Shown: piece by piece, positions 1-6,843 of the stretch | Position numbering within the stretch: the stretch's first letter is position 1 | Layout: each line of letters opens with the position of its first letter | Assembly: GCA_040752295.1 (NCBI GenBank) | Contig: JBFMFE010000201.1 | Location: 1-10,715, forward strand | Origin: JBFMFE01 sp040752295 | Lineage (GTDB): Bacteria; UBP15; UBA6099; JBFMBQ01 | Direction of reading: 5' to 3' | DNA: 10,715 bases | The notes under the pieces: model-generated | The model's input: the letters and a program-made list of their open reading frames with translations, nothing else | What the model was told of the DNA's origin: nothing | Database searches by the model: none | Translations under genes and position numbers: made by a program

Positions 1-72
1 CGCACTCCAAGGCGTTTCGCGCATATTGATTTTCGCATGATCGGATTTGCATCGGACATAAATAAAATTCAT
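1..72 (-). CDS. N-terminus of an unknown protein, cut by the window edge
   Basis: An ATG at 72-70 on the minus strand opens a frame of 24 codons that stays open to base 1. It begins MNFIYVRCKSDHAK and has protein-like composition. A GGAGG motif lies about 14 nt upstream, rather far for a ribosome binding site. The start is about 50 nt downstream of the HD-protein stop, on the same strand, so the two could be co-transcribed. I do not recognise the family. The alternative is that this stretch is the decayed 3' part of the HD gene, because the HD frame is also open through here after its stop. Low confidence because so little is visible. Confidence 0.35.
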   Translation of the reverse strand, partial: MNFIYVRCKSDHAKINMRETPWSA

Positions 73-121
73 CTGTCTTTAAAGCTTCCTCCGTGGAGCG
101 GGAACCAAAAAGTACGAAAGT

Positions 122-724
122 TCACTGGGGGAGAAGAGTGCCTATAAGTCTATCAATGTCATAGATGCCGTATTTAACACCGCAAAAATAACTGTCACGA
201 AGGAGGTAATCTAACTTATCGGCATCAAGTGGGCCTGAAATAATGCCATGAACAAACGGTTCGTCCAATGTGCCTAATATTAAACCTGAAACTTTCTCAC
301 GATCAAAAGGAATGCGAGATAATTCTTTATTGGATTCTATTATTTGGCATGTCAATAGTTCATGAATCTTTTCATTGTTTTTTGGCTTTACTCGCCTTTT
401 ATCGTAATACTTGTATAATAAATCTTCAGAAACATGCGAAAACGGGCCGTGTCCGATATCATGAAGCAGTGCAGATAATCTTACATTCGGTAGTTTTTCC
501 CAATCGACCTCCAACTTTTCAGCCATTCTGCCAGCGACATGCATTACCCCGATAGAATGGTCAAAGCGAGTATGCAGTGCGCCCGGGTATACAAGATTCG
601 CCATAGAAAGCTGCTTAATGCCACGCAAACGCTGAAATACGCTTGTGTCTATCAGCTTCTGTTCAATATCAGAACGCTGAATGAAGCCGTGAATCGGGTC
701 TCTGAGTTCTCCGCTTTTGCTCAT
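122..724 (-). CDS. HD-superfamily phosphohydrolase, short form
   Basis: This is a cytoplasmic metal-dependent phosphohydrolase of the HD superfamily, in the branch related to dGTPase/SAMHD1 (COG1078-like). Its substrate here is unknown; relatives act on nucleotides. Counting from the chosen start, the sequence has the family opening RDPIHGFI (8-15), a histidine in RFDHSIG (53-59), the HD pair in LLHDIGHGPFSH (86-97, H88 D89) and a later aspartate in LDADKLDYLL, so the metal ligands are complete. A GTG at 751 would add nine residues, but the ATG at 724 starts at the conserved motif, has GGGG just upstream, and fits a TGATATAAT promoter whose transcript would begin near 748. The protein has about 201 residues, while relatives usually exceed 400, so the C-terminal half is missing. 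Base composition is AT-rich compared with the genes from 1285 on, which suggests a separate origin. Confidence 0.85.
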   Translation of the reverse strand: MSKSGELRDPIHGFIQRSDIEQKLIDTSVFQRLRGIKQLSMANLVYPGALHTRFDHSIGVMHVAGRMAEKLEVDWEKLPNVRLSALLHDIGHGPFSHVSEDLLYKYYDKRRVKPKNNEKIHELLTCQIIESNKELSRIPFDREKVSGLILGTLDEPFVHGIISGPLDADKLDYLLRDSYFCGVKYGIYDIDRLIGTLLPQ

Positions 725-750
725 CGTGCCCCAAAATCCTCGATATTGCA

Positions 751-924
751 CTAAATTATATCATTTTGGGGAAAAATACTATATCTTCTAAAAAATTCTT
801 TTGGCTCCCTCCATTTGTTTTGCCGATCATAGGTAAAAATTGAATGCTTTGTCAATGCCCTGTAGACAGATGGGTGAGCAGCGGCAGCTTCTGTCAATGT
901 GTGTAGATTGATATAAGGCTTCAC
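751..924 (-). CDS. Small unrecognised ORF next to the insertion element
   Basis: A minus-strand frame ending at TAG 753-751 encodes a protein-like stretch (HPSVYRALTKHSIFTYDR, then WREPKEFFRRYS). It is 26 nt upstream of the HD-gene ATG, as in an operon. Upstream it is open until it enters the insertion element, whose last bases supply a GTG (924-922). TTG at 897-895 is another possible start. Before the insertion the frame would have continued only a few codons past the junction to a TAA, so the original start is unclear. No family is recognised. It could be a genuine small gene whose 5' end was changed by the insertion, or the remnant of a larger gene. Confidence 0.35.
   Translation of the reverse strand: MKPYINLHTLTEAAAAHPSVYRALTKHSIFTYDRQNKWREPKEFFRRYSIFPQNDII
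755..763 (-). promoter_or_regulatory. Extended -10 promoter element before the HD gene
   Basis: On the minus strand the bases read TGATATAAT, a perfect -10 hexamer with the TG extension. No good -35 box is seen at 16-18 bp. Transcription would start near 748 and give a leader of about 24 nt before the ATG at 724. The site overlaps the 3' end of the small upstream ORF, so it would be an internal promoter if that ORF is real. Confidence 0.35.
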
Positions 925-1224
925 TACTGTCCCGTTAAAAACCCATCAATCAAAGCCGTTTTTGGGAGCCAACTATGTTGCCTATTAGCAACATATCTAA
1001 AAATCCCGGCAAAATGGGCGTTTTTTCAAAAAGCGCAACCACTAAAATCTGTAGAATTGTGTAGGGATTCTAATACATATTTTGCTGATTTTCTATGATT
1101 TCCATAGGGAGATGGTTGAAAAATTGGAATTTTCGTTTGAAATCGAAAAAAATCATTTTCGTGAAAAACTCCTTATTCTATCGTATTATTTCTTTGTACT
1201 GGTTTTTTTAACAGGACAGTAGTG
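922..1224. mobile_element. 303-bp non-autonomous insertion element (MITE-like, IS4-type ends)
   Basis: The left end (922-941) reads CACTACTGTCCCGTTAAAAA. The right end (1205-1224) is its inverse with a single mismatch in 20 bp. The element is flanked by a perfect 9-bp direct repeat, ATAAGGCTT, at 913-921 and 1225-1233, which is a target-site duplication. The interior is AT-rich, has a 7-bp hairpin (975-981 with 988-994), and contains no full transposase. A 36-codon plus-strand frame (ATG 1112 to TAG 1222) ends LTGQ with its stop inside the right terminal repeat, as expected if a transposase gene once ended there. End sequence and duplication length suit the IS4 superfamily, but the exact parent is inferred. 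Mobility would need a transposase supplied in trans. Confidence 0.78.
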
Positions 1225-1284
1225 ATAAGGCTTGTATCCTTATTATATAAGGTTGGTGTGATCACCCAGCACCCCGGAGGCGCG

Positions 1285-2655
1285 TCAGTGCCCCTTTGTG
1301 AGCCGCTCCGCCATGTCGAGCACCGAGGAGTACAGCCTCTCCGCCTCCGAGGGATAAACGAGCGACATCGAAGCCTCGTAGCCGCCTTCGTTGAGCACCT
1401 TTTCGTCAACGATGTAGCCGAGGTGGTCGTTGGCGTACGCCTGCACCACGACGGTGAAGGGTTTGAGGTCTTCGCGGAACCTGATGCTGAATTCGGTGAT
1501 CGCCTCGCCGGGCATTGTGACGACGAGGGCGGGACCGAGGCGGATGACCTGCACGGCGGTGTCCGTCGCCCCTTTCCGGACGCGGCTCATGGTGGGGATG
1601 ATCATCTGGAGAAAGGATTCGGTTCCCTGGCGTTCCTCCAGCCACCCGATGCGCCTGTTTTTGACGTCGGCGGGCAGCTCCGTTTCCATGATTTGTTCTT
1701 TGAGTTCCGGGAGTTTTTTTGCGAATTCCATGACGCTTTTTCTGCTTTTGACCTTCAGCGTGTGGCTTTCGAGGGCGGCGGCGACGGGGAAATCGGAGAC
1801 GGGCTGCGCGGAGTCGAAGCGGTCGAGAACGGCGGAGGACATTCTTTCGGCGATGTCGCGGCACGAATCAAAAGTGCCGCCCAGGCGCGCGGCGGGACCG
1901 ATGTTCCCCGCGGCGCCCTGGACAAGCTGGAAAACGGCGTTCCCGCCCAGTTTTTCCTCCATGGCGGCGGAGAAGGCGCCCGCCCAGTCGCCGCTGATTT
2001 CAAGGTTGCCGGCGCCGAGGACGGTGGGATGAGCCGCGAAGTTGAGGAAGCCGGCGACGGGCGCGCCGGCGGGGTCGCGCACGACCATGAGGACGGCGGT
2101 GCGGTCCACGGGACCGTCGGGGTCGTGGCGGTTATGTGAAAAGCCGTCGAGCTGGAATGAGGCGAAGGCGACGGAGGCTGGGGCGAGGCTGGCGACGGCG
2201 CGCACGACGGCGGCGGTTATCTTTTCCTTCATGAAGCGTTTCATTTCGGGGTCGAATATCTTCGGGTACTTTCCGTATTCCTCGTAGTATCCCTGCGGTC
2301 CGGCGTGGGTGTGGGTGGCGGAAATGGAGATGTATTCCGGGGGTATGCCGAGCTTTTCGTTGATGTCCGTTTTGACCTCGCCGGCGAGGACTCCGTTGAT
2401 GATGACGAGGTCGAGCGTTACGAGCGCCGCCCTTTTCCCGCCGCTGTCGAAGACGATGGCGCGCGCGAAGAGGGGGTCGTGTACCCCCGTGGCGGTCTCG
2501 GAGCGGAAGTAATAGCCTCCGAGGTAGCAGCCGGGCGCCGGCGTGATGTCCTCCTTTGCGAATCCCGCGAGAAGCCCCGCCTGAGCGGTCCCCCCTGAGA
2601 ACAGCGAAAGGAACGCCGCCGCGGCGAGCGCCCGGAAACGTCTCCGGATGTTCAT
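1285..2655 (-). CDS. Secreted neutral/alkaline ceramidase-like hydrolase
   Basis: This matches the N-terminal catalytic domain of the neutral/alkaline ceramidase family, zinc amidases that in characterised members split ceramide into sphingosine and fatty acid. Residues 1-26 are a signal peptide (basic start, AAAAFLSLF core, AQA before the cut), so it acts outside the cytoplasm. Family landmarks in order are GFAKEDITP (31-39), TGVHDPLFARA (56-66), ATHTHAGP with H115 and H117, NFAAHPT with H209, PGE with E384, and GGYE with Y426; together these can form the zinc site. The nucleophile motif NxGDVSPN of known ceramidases is replaced by GNIGPA (250-255), with Gly253 where serine is expected, so the substrate may not be ceramide. 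At 456 residues it lacks the C-terminal domain of larger family members. The start has a GGGAGGG ribosome binding site. It is last in the four-gene minus-strand row, 83 nt after the TPR gene; that gap holds a CGGTTTCGCAAACCG hairpin. Confidence 0.88.
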   Translation of the reverse strand: MNIRRRFRALAAAAFLSLFSGGTAQAGLLAGFAKEDITPAPGCYLGGYYFRSETATGVHDPLFARAIVFDSGGKRAALVTLDLVIINGVLAGEVKTDINEKLGIPPEYISISATHTHAGPQGYYEEYGKYPKIFDPEMKRFMKEKITAAVVRAVASLAPASVAFASFQLDGFSHNRHDPDGPVDRTAVLMVVRDPAGAPVAGFLNFAAHPTVLGAGNLEISGDWAGAFSAAMEEKLGGNAVFQLVQGAAGNIGPAARLGGTFDSCRDIAERMSSAVLDRFDSAQPVSDFPVAAALESHTLKVKSRKSVMEFAKKLPELKEQIMETELPADVKNRRIGWLEERQGTESFLQMIIPTMSRVRKGATDTAVQVIRLGPALVVTMPGEAITEFSIRFREDLKPFTVVVQAYANDHLGYIVDEKVLNEGGYEASMSLVYPSEAERLYSSVLDMAERLTKGH

Positions 2656-2738
2656 CGGTAGTATCCCTCCCCGTTTGTCGGTTTGCGAAACCGCTTTTTC
2701 ATCTTTTCACGCAGCTCGAAGTCCGATTTCCGCGCGCA

Positions 2739-3590
2739 CTATGGATTTTTCCCGTTTTTCGAGGGAGTCCGCTTACCCGGTTCCTTTTCCATTTTTCCTT
2801 TGAGCGATTTTATCCGGTCCTTCATGCGGACGGCGGCTGTGTAGTCCCGTGGGATTTTTTTGAGGAGGCGCTGGAGTATTTCGAGTCTCTGTGCCGGCGT
2901 GCGGTGTTTTTCGAGGAGTTCGTCGTACCATTCGAAGACGAGGGGCTGAGCGGGGTCCATGAGGAAAGATTTTTCCATGTATTCGATAGCTTTTTCGGTT
3001 TCGCCCATGTCCCTGAAGGCGAGACCCATGTGGAGCCAACCGCCGGGGTTGAGTTCGTCGGTTTCGATGGCTTTCCGTGAAAGTTCGAGGGCTTTGCGGG
3101 GATTTTCGAGCTTGAGGAAGACGGTCGCCATGGCGATGAGTTTGTCGTCCTGGAGCGACTTGTCCTTCATTTTTTCGAGTGGGGTGAGGGCTTCGGCGTA
3201 TTTTTCGCGTCTGTAGAAGACTTCCGCGAGGCGGTAGTGCGCCATGTCATATCCGGGGTCGAGGGTGAGGAGCTGCTCGAAGGTGGCTCCGGCGTCGTCG
3301 AGTTTGCCGGCGCGTATCTGCATGTCCCCGAGGAGGTAGCGGAGTTCGAGGTCTTCGGGGTAGTCGGCGATGAGCGTACGGTAGGTTTCGAGCGCCTCGA
3401 CGGTTGACTCGTAGGTCTGGTCGAAGGGGTGTGCGAGGGGCACGTGCGCGAGGAAGAGGAGTGAGACTGCGGCGAGAGCCGCGGCGCGTTTGACGGAGCG
3501 TAAGGTCATGGTTTGCGATGGCATGTGGGGCCGCCGGACGCCGGCGCGAAAGAGAGGGGGGGCGCGGCGTTCGCGGCGGCGGTCGTTCAT
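2739..3590 (-). CDS. Secreted tetratricopeptide-repeat protein
   Basis: This is an all-helical scaffold protein with no catalytic motif. TPR-like helix pairs are seen at about 83-112, 116-146, 149-181 and 183-213, with typical spacing of G/A and ending in DP, as in TLDPG and FLMDPAQ. A further helical region runs to about 262, and the tail is Lys/Pro-rich. Residues 31-55 form a signal-peptide-like segment (RSVKRAAALAAVSLLFLAHV). The 283-residue frame starts at an ATG only 8 nt after the mannosidase stop, so its translation is probably coupled. The ATGs at 3524 and 3509 would give a more normal signal peptide but have no ribosome binding site either, so the start is uncertain. TPR proteins usually mediate protein contacts; a partner among the neighbouring exported enzymes is only inferred from position. 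Confidence 0.75.
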   Translation of the reverse strand: MNDRRRERRAPPLFRAGVRRPHMPSQTMTLRSVKRAAALAAVSLLFLAHVPLAHPFDQTYESTVEALETYRTLIADYPEDLELRYLLGDMQIRAGKLDDAGATFEQLLTLDPGYDMAHYRLAEVFYRREKYAEALTPLEKMKDKSLQDDKLIAMATVFLKLENPRKALELSRKAIETDELNPGGWLHMGLAFRDMGETEKAIEYMEKSFLMDPAQPLVFEWYDELLEKHRTPAQRLEILQRLLKKIPRDYTAAVRMKDRIKSLKGKMEKEPGKRTPSKNGKNP

Positions 3591-3598
3591 CCGCCCGT

Positions 3599-4660
3599 TC
3601 AGAACGCGACCTTGAACGACTTTATCTCGAAGTGGCTCACCGGGACCGTTATCTTCGGTCCTTGGAACCCGACGTCAGCGATTTTTTCTTCCAGTAGGTT
3701 GGTTTCGACGACGGATTTCGGCGTTGCGGGGAGTGTGATGGTCGCGGTGGTGTCCCTGCCCGCGGCTTCGAAGACTCGGAGCACGAGCCGGCTGGAGTCC
3801 TCCGCCTTTTTGACGACGGTGAGTATGACGTTGGAGGGTTCGGCGGCGAAGAAGGATTTTTCTTTGGGGAGCCTGCCGGGATGGGGGTGCGCAAGCCAGG
3901 GGATGAGGGGGTAGTTGAATTCGAAGCCCCTGCGGGGGGTGTCGGCGTCGCGCCAGTCGCCCGGGTGTGGATAGAGGGCGTAGGGTATGGAGTGTGCGCC
4001 GCGGTCGGCGACGGGGTCGGGGCTTACGGGTGAGCGCAGGAGTGTCATGCGCAGTACGTTTCTCTTGACGTCGTAGCCGTACTTGGAGTTGTTGAGGAGG
4101 CTGACGCCGAAGGCGCCGGAGGCGTCGGTGTAGTCAACCCACTTCTGGGCTGACACTTCCCATTTCGCCTGTTCGGCGAGCGTGCGGGGCACCGAGCGGC
4201 GCTCGATGGCGGCGTAGGGGATTTCGAACCATGCGGATTCGCTGGAGAGGTTGAGGGGGAAGGCGAGCTTTGCGATCACGCGGCGCTCCTGCCAGTCCAC
4301 GTCAATCCGTCCCTCGAACTGGGGGTAATTTTCGTAGAGCGAGAGGTAGTGGTTGAACTTCGAGATGTTGAACTGCTTCGATACTTTGAGTGTGACGCGC
4401 ACGGGTCCGGACTCGACGATTTCGGCGTCGCCGACGCGGTCGAGGTATTTTTCGTCGCCGATTGCGATGTTCCAGGCGTCGTGCGCGGTGGGGCGGTCGT
4501 CGAAGAGCTGGATTCTGTTACCCGCTTTGCCCGGCTCGAAAAGTTCCCTTTTGTGTCGTTTGTCGTAGAAGCTGACGACGTCGCCCGATTTGGGGTCGAG
4601 GGTGACGCGGAAGGAGGCGTTTTCGAGGGTGGAGGGGGAAACGGAGACGTCCGTTTTCAG
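3599..4660 (-). CDS. GH38 alpha-mannosidase, C-terminal half (out of frame)
   Basis: This frame continues the mannosidase that is broken at 4657. It is open from the C-run at 4660-4667 to the stop at 3599, and the stretch before its first usable start (GTG at 4402) already reads as family sequence (FRVTLDPKSGDVVSFYDKR). It corresponds to the beta-sandwich domains of GH38 enzymes. Landmarks are GVSLLNNSKYGYDV, then LRMTLLRSP, YALYPHPGDW, AEPSNVILTVVKKAED and a final FEIKSFKV. These segments complete the enzyme and contact the catalytic barrel. Joined by a -1 shift at the C-run, the two halves give about 1052 residues, a normal GH38 length. On its own from 4402 it would be a 267-residue product without catalytic residues. 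I read it as part of one gene, not a separate one. Confidence 0.82.
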   Translation of the reverse strand: MKTDVSVSPSTLENASFRVTLDPKSGDVVSFYDKRHKRELFEPGKAGNRIQLFDDRPTAHDAWNIAIGDEKYLDRVGDAEIVESGPVRVTLKVSKQFNISKFNHYLSLYENYPQFEGRIDVDWQERRVIAKLAFPLNLSSESAWFEIPYAAIERRSVPRTLAEQAKWEVSAQKWVDYTDASGAFGVSLLNNSKYGYDVKRNVLRMTLLRSPVSPDPVADRGAHSIPYALYPHPGDWRDADTPRRGFEFNYPLIPWLAHPHPGRLPKEKSFFAAEPSNVILTVVKKAEDSSRLVLRVFEAAGRDTTATITLPATPKSVVETNLLEEKIADVGFQGPKITVPVSHFEIKSFKVAF

Positions 4661-6756
4661 GGGGGGGTCTTCTTTTCGACGATTCTGTAGACCGAATAGC
4701 CGAGGGGGGGCACGCGGCGGGCGATGAAGAGGAGCCTTCTGCCGTTCCCGCGATTGATCGTCTGGGAAGGTATTTCCACGCCGGCGGGGTCAAGGACGGC
4801 GGGTTTTTCGGCGAGTCCGTCGGCGGTGATTTCGACGATGCCGTCCCTGCGCCAGCCGAGAGGGTTGAAGATGACGATGGGGACGCCGTCGCCGGAGGTG
4901 TCTATGAGTCCGGCAATCGCGTCGAGCGCGTTTTCGATGACGCCCCGTTCGGTCTTGAGGAGTCCGGCGTAGTCCCTGTCGGCGTCCTGATAGACCTTGT
5001 TGATGCCGGAGCCGGGGAGGATGTCGTGCATGTGGTTGAGCATGAGGACGTACCAGCCGTCGAAGATGGCGGGTGCGGGGTATTTTTCACCTGCGGCGAG
5101 GGAGGCGATGGAGGCGAATTTTTCGGCGTTCATGAGTGTGACTTCGCCGAGGCGGTTGTTGCGCTTTGTTTTCGCCTGTGTGGTGTAGGTTCCGCGGTGG
5201 AACTCGAGGTAGAGTTCGTCGTTGTAGGTGGGGAAGTTTTTTTCCTTTGCCAGTTCGTGGAGGTGTTTGAAGTAGTCCTCGGCGGACGTGAATATGATTT
5301 CGGGGTAGATATCGTTGTTTTTGAGCGCGGAGGCGCGGTTGAGGTGTCCCCTTGTGACGCCGCCGCCGTGGTCGCCGACGCCGAAGATGACGAAGTTCTC
5401 GTTCAGGTCGTGTTTCTGTTTGATCTGCTTGAGCTGCTCGATCATCCGCGGGGCGTCCACGGATTCGCCGTAGCCGCCGACGGGGAAGTAGGTGAGGATT
5501 TTAGAGCCGTCGGGACCTTCCCACCAGAAGACGTGGTAGGGGAAACGGGTGGTGTCGTTCCAGTTGATCTTCTGTGTGAGGAAGCCGATCATGCCGGATT
5601 TTCTCATAATCTGCGGGAGGTTCCAGTTGTAGCCGAAGGAATCTGGGGTCCAGCCGATGATGACGTCCTTATTGAACTTTTCCCTGAAGTATCGTTTTCC
5701 GTAGAGGAACTGACGGACGAAGGATTCGCCGTCGGGGAGGTTGGAGTCGAACTCGGACCATGAGCCGCCCGTGATCTCCCAGCGCCCGGCTTTGAACCAC
5801 TCGTGGAGCTGCCGGTATATTTCCGGGTGGTCGTCCTCCATCCACTTGTAGCCGTGCGCCTGGGTTTCGGTGAAGACGAAGTCGGGGTATTCCTTCATGA
5901 GCTTGAAGACGGTGCGCGCGGTGTCGAACCAGACCTGTTCGCCCTCGCGGTAGTCCCAGAGCCAGGCGAGGTCAATGTGAGAGTAGCCGAGGAGGTACAT
6001 TTTGTAGTCGCGTGCGATTTCCCTGAAGGGGGCGAGGCGGGCGGTGGCTTTTTCGAGGGACGCGAGGTAGGCGGTGTAGTCTCTTTTTTCGCGCGCGTCG
6101 AGGTCAATGAGCGAGGCGGAGTCGTTGAGGACATCGGTCCATTTCGCCGGGTCGGGCGAGTTTTCCATGAAGAGCCTGACGGTATCAATCTTGCTTATGT
6201 AATCGTTGGTTCGCTGCTGGACGTCCTCGGTCGCCGTGAATTCGAGGTGCGCGTCGAGGAAGGCGCCGGTGGGACCGCGCCGGTACTTGCCCTTGACGAC
6301 GATGACGTATTCCTCGCCCGGGACGGCGTTACGCGAGACGAGGGCGTAGCCTTCGTCGCCGCGGAACGCCTGCTGGAACTCGCCGTTGACGTAGATTTCG
6401 CCGTCGCTTTCCATCGCGACCCTCACGAAGACCTGCGAGCCTTTGACTTCGATTCCCTCCACGTGAGTGGGGACGGCGTATTTTTTCCAGAACCAGACGT
6501 CGGTTTCCTGCTCGGTCCAGACGAAGCCGATGCCGCCGGTCTTCCATTTTTTCGGTTCGAAGTTGGGGTCGAGGCAGGCGCCGCATTCGCCCTTTGAGTA
6601 TTTCCAGGGGTGAAGCCGCACGTTGTAGCTGTGCGCCGCCTTGCCGAGCCTTTGAACGACGCGCTCGTAGGGCTGTATTTCCTGCGCCGGTGAAAACGAG
6701 GGCAGGAGAAACGCGGAAAAGAGAGCCGCCGCGAGAGCCGCCGGGAGACGTTTCAT
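4657..6756 (-). CDS. GH38 alpha-mannosidase, signal peptide and catalytic half
   Basis: This is a retaining zinc alpha-mannosidase of glycoside hydrolase family 38, which removes alpha-linked mannose from glycans. Residues 1-24 are a signal peptide (hydrophobic AALAAALFSAFLL, then SPA), so the enzyme is exported. An N-terminal accessory region (about 30-245) is followed by the catalytic barrel: GYSHIDLAWLWDY with zinc ligands H260 and D262, WTPDSFGYN with the nucleophile D372, GDHGGGVT at 461-468, EFHRGTYTTQA at 518-528, and NHMHDILPGSG at 574-584 with H577 as the last zinc ligand. All expected catalytic residues are present. The frame ends early at residue 699 in a proline pair encoded by a run of eight Cs, followed at once by TGA; the C-terminal domains continue in the -1 frame. 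A strong AAGGAGG site lies about 9 nt before the ATG. It follows the UPF0173-type gene by 87 nt. Confidence 0.9.
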   Translation of the reverse strand: MKRLPAALAAALFSAFLLPSFSPAQEIQPYERVVQRLGKAAHSYNVRLHPWKYSKGECGACLDPNFEPKKWKTGGIGFVWTEQETDVWFWKKYAVPTHVEGIEVKGSQVFVRVAMESDGEIYVNGEFQQAFRGDEGYALVSRNAVPGEEYVIVVKGKYRRGPTGAFLDAHLEFTATEDVQQRTNDYISKIDTVRLFMENSPDPAKWTDVLNDSASLIDLDAREKRDYTAYLASLEKATARLAPFREIARDYKMYLLGYSHIDLAWLWDYREGEQVWFDTARTVFKLMKEYPDFVFTETQAHGYKWMEDDHPEIYRQLHEWFKAGRWEITGGSWSEFDSNLPDGESFVRQFLYGKRYFREKFNKDVIIGWTPDSFGYNWNLPQIMRKSGMIGFLTQKINWNDTTRFPYHVFWWEGPDGSKILTYFPVGGYGESVDAPRMIEQLKQIKQKHDLNENFVIFGVGDHGGGVTRGHLNRASALKNNDIYPEIIFTSAEDYFKHLHELAKEKNFPTYNDELYLEFHRGTYTTQAKTKRNNRLGEVTLMNAEKFASIASLAAGEKYPAPAIFDGWYVLMLNHMHDILPGSGINKVYQDADRDYAGLLKTERGVIENALDAIAGLIDTSGDGVPIVIFNPLGWRRDGIVEITADGLAEKPAVLDPAGVEIPSQTINRGNGRRLLFIARRVPPLGYSVYRIVEKKTPP
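4660..4667 (-). other. Run of eight Cs at the frame break of the mannosidase gene
   Basis: On the minus strand the bases read AGA, then eight Cs, then TGA. With eight Cs the frame stops (Thr-Pro-Pro-stop). With nine Cs, or a -1 ribosomal slip, translation would continue as Pro-Leu-Lys-Thr-Asp into the C-terminal half. The run could be a sequencing error, a recent inactivating deletion, a phase-variable tract or a slippery site. The sequence alone does not decide, but the position is exact, because coding on both sides runs right up to the tract. Confidence 0.8.
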
Positions 6757-6843
6757 GAGCGTGAACCTCCTTTTTGTTGAACGAGCGAACGGGCGGAACG
6801 GCTCGTGCGGACGCCGCGCCGCGAAAAAGGACTGCGGGTACTT

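Noticed and set aside
1222..2139. 305-codon plus-strand open frame opposite the ceramidase-like gene
   Set aside because: It is a shadow of a GC-rich gene with a biased Gly/Asp/Val composition; the minus-strand frame has the signal peptide and zinc motifs.
2679..2700. Hairpin CGGTTTGCGAAACCG followed by CTTTTTC on the plus strand, terminator-like
   Set aside because: No plus-strand gene ends there. On the minus strand the same hairpin lies before the ceramidase-like gene without a T run, so it is at most a leader structure.
6781..6806. ACGAGC / GCTCGT inverted repeat between the UPF0173-type and mannosidase genes
   Set aside because: It is only a 6-bp stem with a 14-nt loop and no T run, so not a credible terminator.
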